Part shown: positions 34,321 through 41,913 of the stretch, in pieces
How positions within the stretch are numbered: the stretch's first letter is position 1
How the letters are laid out: the number at the start of each line of letters is the position of its first letter
Origin: CAZTQN01 sp964615765
Lineage (GTDB): Bacteria; Planctomycetota; Phycisphaerae; Phycisphaerales; UBA1924
Length of the DNA stretch: 64,000 nt
Assembly: GCA_964615765.1 (NCBI GenBank)
Contig: CAZTQN010000005.1
Span: forward strand, 114,193-178,192
Direction: 5' to 3'
The notes under the pieces: model-generated
What the model was told of the DNA's origin: nothing
Databases searched by the model: none
Seen by the model: only the letters and a program-made list of their open reading frames with translations
Position numbers and translations under genes: made by a program

Positions 34321-34370
34321 CCCCCCCCTCCGCCCTAGGCCCCCGGCCCTCGGCCCTCGGCCCTTTCCCG
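34321..34370 (-). repeat. G-rich heptamer array upstream of the RNase HII-like gene
   Basis: Minus strand: AGGGCCG, AGGGCCG, GGGGCCT, AGGGCGG, then a run of seven or eight G. At least five GGG runs occur at a 7-base period. It lies between the tRNA terminator and the gene start (34273), so it would be in the 5' leader or promoter. Confidence 0.7.
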
Positions 34371-34373
34371 GCC

Positions 34374-34413
34374 AAAAACGAACACGGGCAGGCCCAAACC
34401 GGGACTGCCCGTG
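34374..34413 (-). terminator. Intrinsic terminator of tRNA-Leu
   Basis: On the minus strand, CACGGGCAG (34413-34405) pairs with CTGCCCGTG (34391-34383). It is followed by TTCGTTTTT. It lies 13 bases after the tRNA 3' end. Confidence 0.9.
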
Positions 34414-34425
34414 CGTACTCGTGAA

Positions 34426-34509
34426 TGCGGCCGAGAGGAGTCGAACCTCCACGGGTGTGATCCCACTAGGACCTGAACCTAGCGCGTCTTCCAGTTCCGC
34501 CACGGCCGC
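34426..34509 (-). tRNA. tRNA-Leu (anticodon CAG)
   Basis: 84 bases. The acceptor stem is GCGGCCG paired with CGGCCGC, with A as discriminator; CCA is not encoded. The anticodon stem CTAGG/CCTAG encloses the loop TTCAGGT, giving anticodon CAG. A long variable arm (type II tRNA) and the T-loop GGTTCGACTCC are present. It reads Leu codon CUG, a favoured codon in such a GC-rich genome. Confidence 0.95.
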
Positions 34510-34568
34510 GAGTTGTCAGGCCAACTCTAGCGCCGACCGGGCGGCCCGATCAATGCCGCGGGCGCGGG

Positions 34569-35732
34569 TTACTCGGCGTCGGGGGAGGCGTCTTCGTCGT
34601 CCCCGCCGCCCGCCGCCGCCGCGCCGGGCTTGGCGACGATCGGCTGGGCCATCCGGGCCGCCAGCACCTTCCGGCGAATCTCCTCGAACAGCTCGGGATT
34701 GTCCTTGATGAACTTCTTGGACGCCTCGCGGCCCTGCCCGATCCGCGTCTCGCCGTAGCTGAACCAGGCCCCGCTCTTGTCGACGATGTTCGAGGTGACG
34801 GCCAAGTCGAGCAGGTCGCCCGAGGCGCTGATCCCCTCGTCGAACATGATGTCGAACTCCGCCTCGCGGAACGGAGGGGCGACCTTGTTCTTCACCACGC
34901 GGGCCCGGACGTGGTTGCCGATGGCGATGTCCCCCTCTTTCAGGGAGCCGGTACGGCGGATGTCGATGCGGACCGAGGCGTAGAACTTCAGGGCCCGGCC
35001 GCCGGTGGTGGTCTCGGGCGAGCCGAACATCACGCCGATCTTCTCGCGGATCTGGTTGATGAAGATCACCGTGCAGTTGCTGCGGGCGATCAGGCCCGTC
35101 AACTTGCGCATCGCCTGGCTCATCAGGCGGGCCTGCAGGCCGACGACGCTGTCACCCATTTCCCCTTCGATTTCGGCCCGCGGGATGAGGGCGGCGACCG
35201 AGTCGACGACGATGACGTCGACGGCGTTGGAGCGCACCAGCAGTTCGCAGATTTCCAGGGCCTGCTCGCCCGAATCGGGCTGGCTGACCAGAAGGTCGTC
35301 GATGTTGACGCCGATCTTCTTGGCCCAGGTCGGGTCGAGCGCGTGCTCGGCGTCGATGACCGCGGCGACCCCGCCGCCTTTCTGGGCCTGGGCCGCGACC
35401 GTCAGGGCCAGGGTCGTCTTACCGGAGGATTCCGGCCCGAAGATCTCCACGATGCGTCCGCGCGGGATGCCCTTGCCCCCCAGGGCCAAGTCCAGCGAGA
35501 TCGAGCCGGTGGAGATGCCCGGGATGCTGAGATAGGCAGATTCGTCCATCTTCATGATGGAGCCCTTGCCGAAGGCCTTTTCGATCTGGCCGACGGCTTG
35601 CCCAAGGGCTTGCAGTTTTTCGCGGCTGGGCTTGACCAGCTCGATCCCCCGACCCGGCTTGGCTTCGATGTCCCCCGAACCCGACCCCGAACCGTTGACC
35701 GTCCCCGCATCCGACGAGCGCGCGCGAGCCAT
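34569..35732 (-). CDS. recA: Recombinase A
   Basis: DNA strand-exchange ATPase and SOS co-protease, 387 residues. The ATG at 35732 has AAGGA upstream; the open frame before it is not RecA-like. Walker A is GPESSGKTT with Lys105, and DVIVVDSVAAL is Walker B. The L1/L2 region includes QAMRKLTG and FINQIREKIGVMFGSPETTTGG. An N-terminal extension of about 33 residues with a GSGSGSG stretch precedes the usual start, and the acidic C-terminal tail is preceded by an Ala/Gly run. A 43-bp inverted-repeat block lies about 195 bases upstream. Confidence 0.97.
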   Translation of the reverse strand: MARARSSDAGTVNGSGSGSGDIEAKPGRGIELVKPSREKLQALGQAVGQIEKAFGKGSIMKMDESAYLSIPGISTGSISLDLALGGKGIPRGRIVEIFGPESSGKTTLALTVAAQAQKGGGVAAVIDAEHALDPTWAKKIGVNIDDLLVSQPDSGEQALEICELLVRSNAVDVIVVDSVAALIPRAEIEGEMGDSVVGLQARLMSQAMRKLTGLIARSNCTVIFINQIREKIGVMFGSPETTTGGRALKFYASVRIDIRRTGSLKEGDIAIGNHVRARVVKNKVAPPFREAEFDIMFDEGISASGDLLDLAVTSNIVDKSGAWFSYGETRIGQGREASKKFIKDNPELFEEIRRKVLAARMAQPIVAKPGAAAAGGGDDEDASPDAE

Positions 35733-35925
35733 GGTGGCCCATCCTTTCTGACTTGTCACGGTGGGCCGAGTGACCTCGCGAATGGTTCGGCGCGGCGGCA
35801 GCCGCACGCGGCATTCGGGAGGGTCCGGGACCGTGAACGCCAGCGCGTCGAACGGACAGGATCAACCCTGATCCCGCTCCGTGTCAGGGGCGGCGCTGGA
35901 CGCGAGCCTGACTGGGCTGAGCATA

Positions 35926-35968
35926 CCACAACCCGAACATGGAAGTCAATGTTCGGCATGCGTTGTGG
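35926..35968. promoter_or_regulatory. Two-tier inverted repeat between recA and its divergent neighbour
   Basis: CCACAAC (35926-35932) and CCGAACAT (35933-35940) are matched by ATGTTCGG (35949-35956) and GTTGTGG (35962-35968); the spacer is 8 bases, with an extra CATGC in the right arm. The inner CGAACAT...ATGTTCG recalls GAAC/GTTC-type SOS operators but with a wider spacing. It could control recA, the divergent gene at 36128, or both. The rest of 35733-36127 shows no clear gene or promoter. Confidence 0.6.
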
Positions 35969-36127
35969 AAAAGTTTTGGTGGACGTACGGGCCTCAGCGG
36001 GCTGAGCACAGCCGGAATGGCCCGAGGCGGCCGCCGGGTCGGCGATAGCCGGGGGCGCGGGCGGCGGACTGTGCTGACAGCGGCGGGCGGCGCCTGTGTG
36101 CGCGCGCCGCCGCCCAGGAGCGCGGTC

Positions 36128-37030
36128 ATGAACGCACGCGGCACAGTCGGACGGGTTGCGGGCTTGGTGGTCGGCGCGGCGGTGGCGCTGGCGGCGTGCG
36201 CGCTGCCCGCGCGGGCCCAGCAGCAGGCCGTGCTCGACACCTTCCCCGACGGCGCGGCGGGCCCGGCGCTCCTGCCGCTGACCACCTCGCGCGTCGCCAT
36301 CGGGTTCACCACGCCCAACAGCCTGCCCGCGCGGGCGCTCACGAGCATCGTGCTCGGGTACTACGGCGTCGCGTCGGGGGAGATCACGCTGTGCACCGAC
36401 TCGGGCGGCAACCCCGGCACGCCGCTGGCGACGATCCCGCTTCCGAACTCGTCGTCCGACCCGAGCTGCGTGACCCGGACCATCCCGTTCACGCCGAGCA
36501 TCACGCTGGACCCAAACCGCGTCTACTGGCTGATCATCGGGCGCATCACGCAGGTCGGGAGCGTGAACGTCTGTTTCGCGGCGAACCCGGCGGTGGTGCC
36601 CGCGTCGCGGATTCTCGCGCCAGGCGCGGGCTGGCAGCCCGCGACCAACTTCCGGCCGGCGATCCGTGTGCTGCTGGAACCGTCGGCGTCGGCGTGCTGC
36701 AACACCACCGCCGCGTCGTGCACGCTCATGCCCGCCAGCGTGTGCACGTCGCTCGGGCTGAGCGCCATCCCGGGGGGCGTGTGCACGCCCGCGGCGTGCC
36801 AGGCGTCGGGGGCCTGCTGCCGCGGCGCCGCGTGCACGTTCACGATCCAGAGCTCGTGCGTGCAGGGCGCCACGCCCGGCGTGTGGCTCGGGGCCAACAT
36901 CACCTGCGCGCCGATGGGCCGCGGCGGGAGTTTCAACGCCTGCTGCCCGGCCGACGTCGACGGCACGCCCGGGCTGGGCGTCGAGGACATCTTCCGATAT
37001 CTGAACGCGTGGTTCGCCGGGTGCGCTTAA
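36128..37030 (+). CDS. Secreted choice-of-anchor-R-like protein with CC modules and one dockerin-like module
   Basis: About 300 residues; AGGAG lies seven bases before the ATG at 36128. Signal peptide to about residue 30 (LPARAQ). The beta domain (about 35-175) shares the pattern of the 15.5 and 16.3 kb genes: LTSIVLGYYG, CTDSGGNPGTPLATI, LDPNRVYWLIIG. Two CC modules follow (SACCNTTAASC and GACCRGAAC). The single tail module is the most diverged of the set (VDGTPGLGVEDIFRYLNAWFAGCA): Glu replaces Gln in VQD, and one Ala follows the final Cys. Its stop overlaps the stop of the convergent glycosyltransferase gene (shared TTAA). Confidence 0.82.
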   Translation: MNARGTVGRVAGLVVGAAVALAACALPARAQQQAVLDTFPDGAAGPALLPLTTSRVAIGFTTPNSLPARALTSIVLGYYGVASGEITLCTDSGGNPGTPLATIPLPNSSSDPSCVTRTIPFTPSITLDPNRVYWLIIGRITQVGSVNVCFAANPAVVPASRILAPGAGWQPATNFRPAIRVLLEPSASACCNTTAASCTLMPASVCTSLGLSAIPGGVCTPAACQASGACCRGAACTFTIQSSCVQGATPGVWLGANITCAPMGRGGSFNACCPADVDGTPGLGVEDIFRYLNAWFAGCA

Positions 37031-38277
37031 CCGGCGGCGTTCGGCGCGGCACACTCCGCCAAGGCCGCCTCCAGCCCGTCGATCATGCGCTTGCGCGTCA
37101 GCGTGCTCCCGACCTCGCGGGCGGCGGCGGCGGCGCGGGCGAGCCAGGCGGCGTCGGCCGTCTGTCGGATCGCGCGGCGCCATGAGCCGGGCGCGTCGTC
37201 GATGGTGATGCCGACGGGCATGGGCGCGCCGGGCGCAGACCGGCCGTCGCCGTCGACGACTTCGCCCACCGGCGCCAAACGCCGGGCCAGTTCGGCCCCG
37301 CTGGCGAGCGTGTGGGCCAGCAGCGGTTTGCCGGCGGCGAGGGCGGTGGCGGCGAACCGCCCGAGCGCGCCGCACGCCCACGGCCCGCCGGGGCAGGGCG
37401 CCGACAGCACCACCGCGTCGCTCGCCGCCAGAACCCCCCACACGCTCGAGGTCATCCCGACCACGCGGACCTGCTGATCGCACCCGGCCCGCACCGCCAT
37501 CTGGTGCACGGGGAACTGCTCTTCGCAGACCACCAGCAGCGCCGTGTTGGCCGCCCGGTCGGACTGAGCCTGCGAGCGGACCATCGCCGCGATCTCGTCC
37601 ATCACGGGGCGCAGCCACGGGCCGGCTTTGAGCGTGACGGGCGCGAGCAGGACGGTGCGGCGCTCGGACAACCCCAGCACATTCCGCACGCGCGTGCGGA
37701 GCGCGGCGTGCTCGTACGCGCTCATCGCCGGGGGCGCAAGCGGCGACCAGAAATCAAGCCCGAGCACGCGCGCGCCCGGCGCGGCCCGCGCGGCGCCGGC
37801 TTGTGCGACATCGCCGACGCCGACGACCATGCGTGGTCGCCCGCCCAGCGGCCCGCGGTGGGCCAGTTCCCAGGCGGTCCGGACGATCACGCCGTGGTGC
37901 TTGACGAACTTGACGGGCGAGCGCAGCACGCCGCGGGTGCGCGTCTGCGTCCACGCGCGGGCCGTCGGCTCGACCGGGAACCAGACATCGCCCGCGACGA
38001 CGCGCGAGAACGACAGCGCCGGGCCCGGGGCGGCGGCCGCACGCTGGCGTCGGGCCCAGGCGGCAAAGCCCAGCGGGAAGTCCGAGCCGGTCTCGGCGAA
38101 GCGGTTCTTGATGATGACTTTCGCGCAGAAGCCCGCCGCGTGGGTGTCTTCCAGGCTCTCGGCGATGAGCGTGACGGCGTGCCCGCGCGCGGCGAGCCCG
38201 TGCGCGACATCGAGCACCACGCGCCCGTGCGTCCACTCGTGCACGCCCACCCGCCCGGCGATGAGCGTGATGTTCAT
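37027..38277 (-). CDS. GT-B glycosyltransferase-like protein (family 4 type)
   Basis: 416 residues. The N-terminus MNITLIAGRVGVHEWTHGRVVLDVAHGLAARGHAVTLIAE is the typical first Rossmann strand and helix of GT4 enzymes. The second half has a domain start (RTVLLAPVTLKAGPWLRPVMDEI) and VLAASDAVVLSAPCPGGPWACGALGRFAATALAAGKPLLAH where GT4 enzymes bind the nucleotide sugar; the classical E-x7-E is not clear, so catalytic activity is uncertain. It overlaps the O-antigen ligase gene by four bases (ATGA), indicating an operon for surface polysaccharide assembly. Confidence 0.75.
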   Translation of the reverse strand: MNITLIAGRVGVHEWTHGRVVLDVAHGLAARGHAVTLIAESLEDTHAAGFCAKVIIKNRFAETGSDFPLGFAAWARRQRAAAAPGPALSFSRVVAGDVWFPVEPTARAWTQTRTRGVLRSPVKFVKHHGVIVRTAWELAHRGPLGGRPRMVVGVGDVAQAGAARAAPGARVLGLDFWSPLAPPAMSAYEHAALRTRVRNVLGLSERRTVLLAPVTLKAGPWLRPVMDEIAAMVRSQAQSDRAANTALLVVCEEQFPVHQMAVRAGCDQQVRVVGMTSSVWGVLAASDAVVLSAPCPGGPWACGALGRFAATALAAGKPLLAHTLASGAELARRLAPVGEVVDGDGRSAPGAPMPVGITIDDAPGSWRRAIRQTADAAWLARAAAAAREVGSTLTRKRMIDGLEAALAECAAPNAAG

Positions 38278-39797
38278 GCGTCAAGCCGCCCAAGGTCGGA
38301 CCGCGGCTCCGGGCGGCACGGCAGGCACAGCGCCACCAGCACCCAGAGCAGGTATGACGTCTGCTGGTTGATCATGATTGCGTCGAACGCGCCCGCGCCC
38401 ACCAGGCCGACGATCCCGAGAGCCGGGGCGGCGGCGTACCCGCGCGGCACGCTGGCGACCATCGCGAACGGACGCCGGATCGACCACCCGGGCCCGCTGA
38501 GCCCGGCGAGCACAGCCGTCGCCACCAGCGCGAGTGTCAGCAGCAGCCCGACGCCGCCGAGCGTGGCCAGCGTGTGCAGGAACAAACTGTGCGCGTGGGC
38601 GTGCGGGCGCGGGAGCGGTGCGGCGGACGTGGTGCTTAACGCCGCGGCTTCAGGCGGTGTGCTTGGCGCGTCGCTCGGCGTCTCGGGGCTCGGCGTCTCG
38701 GCGCTCGCCGATTCCGACGCGTCGGCCTTCGGCGTGGGCGGAGTCGCGCGGGCGATGGTGCGATCGGCGAAGGCTTGATAGCCGCCCGCGCCCACGCCGA
38801 GGATCGGGTGCTCGCCCGCGGCCAGCAGGGCCCACTCGCCCATGGCGACGCGCATGCCGGTGTCGGAGGCGAAATCCCGCTGGTCGATCGCGCGGCGGAC
38901 TTCGGTCTCCGCCGCGAGGATGCGCTCTTGCAGGCCCGGCCCGAGGGCGCCGCGGTGGGCGAGTGCCCAGGCGCCGTACGCGCCGCCCGCGCCCACGCCG
39001 ACGATGATCAGGGCCATCGCGACGCCGAGCCCGCGCGGGCGGAGGCGGAGTGCGGCGACGACGGCGGCGACGCCGAGCGTGCCCGCCGCCCCGATCCACG
39101 CGCCGCGCGTGCCCGTCGCGACGATGCACGCGAGCGTCACCAGCACGCCCCCGAGCGCGAGCACGGCGACCCACCACCGGCGCGCCGTCGCGAGCGCCGC
39201 CGCGTGCAGCCCGAGGCACGCGCACAGCACGCTCCCGCCGACGACCGGGTCCCACCAGCCCGAGTACCGGCCCGCCGCCCGGCCCCAGGTCATCCACGGT
39301 TCTTTGATGATGTGCCCGTATACATCAGCGGCCTGCACGAACTGACCGACCAGGAAGCCGGCGACGATGGCGACGATCAGGCGCGTGCGCCGCTCGAGCG
39401 CGGGGTACAGCGCCGGAATCAGCAGCGCGAAGCGCCACGGCGCGACGTCATCGACGTATGCCTTGGTCGAGCCGAGCGTCCACGCGAAGGAGAGGAACGT
39501 CCACGCGGCGAGGGCGAGCGCGATTCGCGCGACCGGGTCCCACAGCATCGGGCCCGGAACATGCCGGTGACCGGTGATGCGGATCAAGAAGCACAGCAGC
39601 ACCGGCAAACCGGCCCACTCGACAAAGCTGGTGGGCCAGGCGGCGAAGAAGCACGCCAGCAGCGCGCAGGCGTCGTGGATCGGCATGCCGCGATGGTCGG
39701 TCGCGCGTTGAACGCGGAACAACTGCTCGATCCGCTCGCGTGAGGGCGCGGGCGGGAGCGAGAAGGAGAAGGCGGGCAGCCGGGGGCCGGGGATCAC
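38274..39797 (-). CDS. O-antigen ligase family membrane protein (WaaL/Wzy_C)
   Basis: 507 residues if translation starts at GTG 39797; an ATG at 39686 (MPIHDACALLACFFAAWP) begins at the first membrane segment and is a good alternative. About ten membrane segments are visible. The Wzy_C domain includes VATGTRGAWIGA and the large periplasmic loop with HPILGVGAGGYQAF and HAHSLFLHTLATLGGVGLL, where the conserved Arg and His of WaaL sit. A low-complexity Ser/Pro/Glu/Ala stretch lies inside that loop (about 345-385). The protein would transfer polymer to lipid A core or polymerise repeat units. Co-translated with the next gene. Confidence 0.85.
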   Translation of the reverse strand: MIPGPRLPAFSFSLPPAPSRERIEQLFRVQRATDHRGMPIHDACALLACFFAAWPTSFVEWAGLPVLLCFLIRITGHRHVPGPMLWDPVARIALALAAWTFLSFAWTLGSTKAYVDDVAPWRFALLIPALYPALERRTRLIVAIVAGFLVGQFVQAADVYGHIIKEPWMTWGRAAGRYSGWWDPVVGGSVLCACLGLHAAALATARRWWVAVLALGGVLVTLACIVATGTRGAWIGAAGTLGVAAVVAALRLRPRGLGVAMALIIVGVGAGGAYGAWALAHRGALGPGLQERILAAETEVRRAIDQRDFASDTGMRVAMGEWALLAAGEHPILGVGAGGYQAFADRTIARATPPTPKADASESASAETPSPETPSDAPSTPPEAAALSTTSAAPLPRPHAHAHSLFLHTLATLGGVGLLLTLALVATAVLAGLSGPGWSIRRPFAMVASVPRGYAAAPALGIVGLVGAGAFDAIMINQQTSYLLWVLVALCLPCRPEPRSDLGRLDA

Positions 39798-40053
39798 GGG
39801 GGATCATCATCCCATATCGGGGAGACCGCCACCGAGCCCCCTTCACCTCCCACCCCCCCACCAGCCCCAACCCGCCGCGGACAACCGGGCAGAGCGACTG
39901 GTGCGCGGCGATCTCGGTGGTTTGGTTCGGGCTCGGTACGGTTTTTCTTCGATGAAGGTCGAGCGGGGACGAACGGGGACGCACCGGCGTCCGAATACAG
40001 TGGTATCACTGACGGTACGCGGCGGACACCGATCTGCCTGAAGGCGGGAGCCC

Positions 40054-41886
40054 ATGCACGAGATCAACCGGGTTATTCGACAGGCGGCGTGGCGCGTGGG
40101 CGCGAGCCACTTTCTGCACGGGCTGGTCGTCGCGCTGACGGCGAGCCTGGGCGTGATGATCGTGCTGCGCGTGGTGGAGCGCTCGTCGAACGTGCTGATC
40201 TTGTGGGAGCGGACGGCGTACGTCGCCGCCGGCGCGTGCGTGGTGGTCGGGCTGATCTGGGCGATCGTGCAGCGCCCGAGCAAGCTCGCCGTCGCGCGGC
40301 GTGTGGATGAGGGGGCGAACCTGAAGGAATCGCTGTCGACCGCGCTGTGCGTTGAGCCGCGGCAGGCGGACGACCCGTGGGCGAAGGCGACGATCGAGAC
40401 GGCGACGCGGCAGGCGCGGGGCGTGCGCGTGGGGCAGGCGGTGCCCGTGACCCCGCCGCGGTTCTGGCCCGTGCCGATCGCCGTGGGCCTGGCCCTGGCC
40501 GTCGTCTTCCTGGCCATGCCGCGTGTGAATTGGTTCAGCGTGGGCGGGACGGCGGACAAGGGGAGCGACCCGCTCGCCGTGATTCAGCAGGCCAAGGCCG
40601 AGAAGCTCGAGATTCAGAACAAGATCGAGGAGATGACCAAGAACCTCGACCTGCCCAAGCCGGAAGAGATCCTCAAGCCGGAAGCGCCCAAGCCCGAGCC
40701 GGCGACGGCGGAAGAAGTGCGCCGCGAGGAGCTCAAGCAGCTCGGCAGCCTGAACGACCGGCTGGAGCAGCTGCGCAGCGGGGCCCAGGGGCAGAAGCTG
40801 GCGAACATTCAGCAGAAGCTCTCGAGCGTCAAGCCCGGCGGGGACAAGACCGCGGAACTGGCCAAGGCGCTGAACGCGGGCAACTTCGCGCAGGCCAAGG
40901 CCGAACTGGAGAAGCTGCAGCAGCAGGCCCAGGCCGGCGCGGAGGGTCAGGGCGGGCAGGCGAGCCAGCAGCAGAAAGAAGCGGCCAAGCAGCTCGAGCA
41001 GATCGCCAAGCAGCTCGACCAGATGGCGAAGAACCAGGACGCGCTGAAGAAGCAGATGGAGGCGGCGGGCCTGCCGACGGAGGCCGGGCAGAGCGCCGAG
41101 GCGATGCAGAAGGCGATCCAGCAGGCGTCGAACCTGAGCGCCGAGCAGAAGCAGAAGCTCTCGGAAGCCGCGCAGGCGATGAGCCAGAGCCAGCAGTCGA
41201 TGCAGGGGCTGGCGCAGGCGATGCAGGAAATGTCGGAAGCGATGCAGTCCGGCCAGCCGGGGGGCCAGCAGCAACAGCAGAGCGCCCAGAACGCGATGCA
41301 GCAGCTCAGCGAACTGGAGCAGCTCTCGCAGGACATGGCGTCGGCCGCGGCGGCACAGAGCGAAGCGCAGAACCGCATGAACCAACTCGCCAAGGAATGC
41401 GAGGGCAGCGGGCAGAGCATGTGCAACGGCGAGGGCCAAGGGATGGGCCAGGGTCAGGGGCAAGGCCAGGGGCAGGGGAATAACCCGTGGTCGCAGGGCT
41501 GGGCCAGCCGCGGCATGCAGAATGGGCAGCGGAATGGCCAAGGCGGCCGCAGCGGCGGCACGGGCGACGCGGCGTCGGCGAGCTACGAGACCGAGGCCCG
41601 CAAGAGCATCGGGACCATCGGTCAGGGTCCGATCGTCGGCTCGCGCATGATCGAGGGCGAGAGCATCAAGGGCGAGAGCCGGGCCGAGTTTGTCGCCGCG
41701 GTCACGCGGGCGGAGCAGTCGGCGACGGAATCGATCGAGAACAACCAGATCCCGCGTGAGTATCACAACGCGATCAAGAACTACTTCGGGCGGCTTAAGG
41801 GCAAGCAGAACCCGGGCGCGAAGGCCGAGGAGCCGATGAACGAGCCGCCCGCGGCGCCCGCGAGCGACGCCGCGAACAAGAAGTAA
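40054..41886 (+). CDS. Membrane-anchored Gln-rich coiled-coil protein, unknown
   Basis: 610 residues. Two or three membrane segments lie in the first 165 residues (FLHGLVVALTASLGVMIVL, AYVAAGACVVVGLIWAIV, FWPVPIAVGLALAVVFLAMP). A long, very Gln/Ala/Glu/Lys-rich helical region follows at about 180-460, surely coiled coil. Then come a low-complexity GQGQGQG stretch with a few Met and Asn (about 465-490) and a more ordered end (IPREYHNAIKNYFGRLKG) before an acidic Pro/Ala tail. The last motif recalls planctomycete membrane proteins encoded near BatA/MoxR-type genes, but none of those are here. I do not recognise a function; a scaffold or envelope-spanning role is conceivable. Confidence 0.8.
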   Translation: MHEINRVIRQAAWRVGASHFLHGLVVALTASLGVMIVLRVVERSSNVLILWERTAYVAAGACVVVGLIWAIVQRPSKLAVARRVDEGANLKESLSTALCVEPRQADDPWAKATIETATRQARGVRVGQAVPVTPPRFWPVPIAVGLALAVVFLAMPRVNWFSVGGTADKGSDPLAVIQQAKAEKLEIQNKIEEMTKNLDLPKPEEILKPEAPKPEPATAEEVRREELKQLGSLNDRLEQLRSGAQGQKLANIQQKLSSVKPGGDKTAELAKALNAGNFAQAKAELEKLQQQAQAGAEGQGGQASQQQKEAAKQLEQIAKQLDQMAKNQDALKKQMEAAGLPTEAGQSAEAMQKAIQQASNLSAEQKQKLSEAAQAMSQSQQSMQGLAQAMQEMSEAMQSGQPGGQQQQQSAQNAMQQLSELEQLSQDMASAAAAQSEAQNRMNQLAKECEGSGQSMCNGEGQGMGQGQGQGQGQGNNPWSQGWASRGMQNGQRNGQGGRSGGTGDAASASYETEARKSIGTIGQGPIVGSRMIEGESIKGESRAEFVAAVTRAEQSATESIENNQIPREYHNAIKNYFGRLKGKQNPGAKAEEPMNEPPAAPASDAANKK

Positions 41887-41913
41887 CGAGCTCTCTGAAC
41901 ACGAGGACATGGC

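Noticed and set aside
35926..35968. Calling the recA-upstream repeat a LexA box
   Set aside because: The GAAC and GTTC half-sites are separated by 12 bases, more than in the LexA operators I know; reported only as an inverted repeat.
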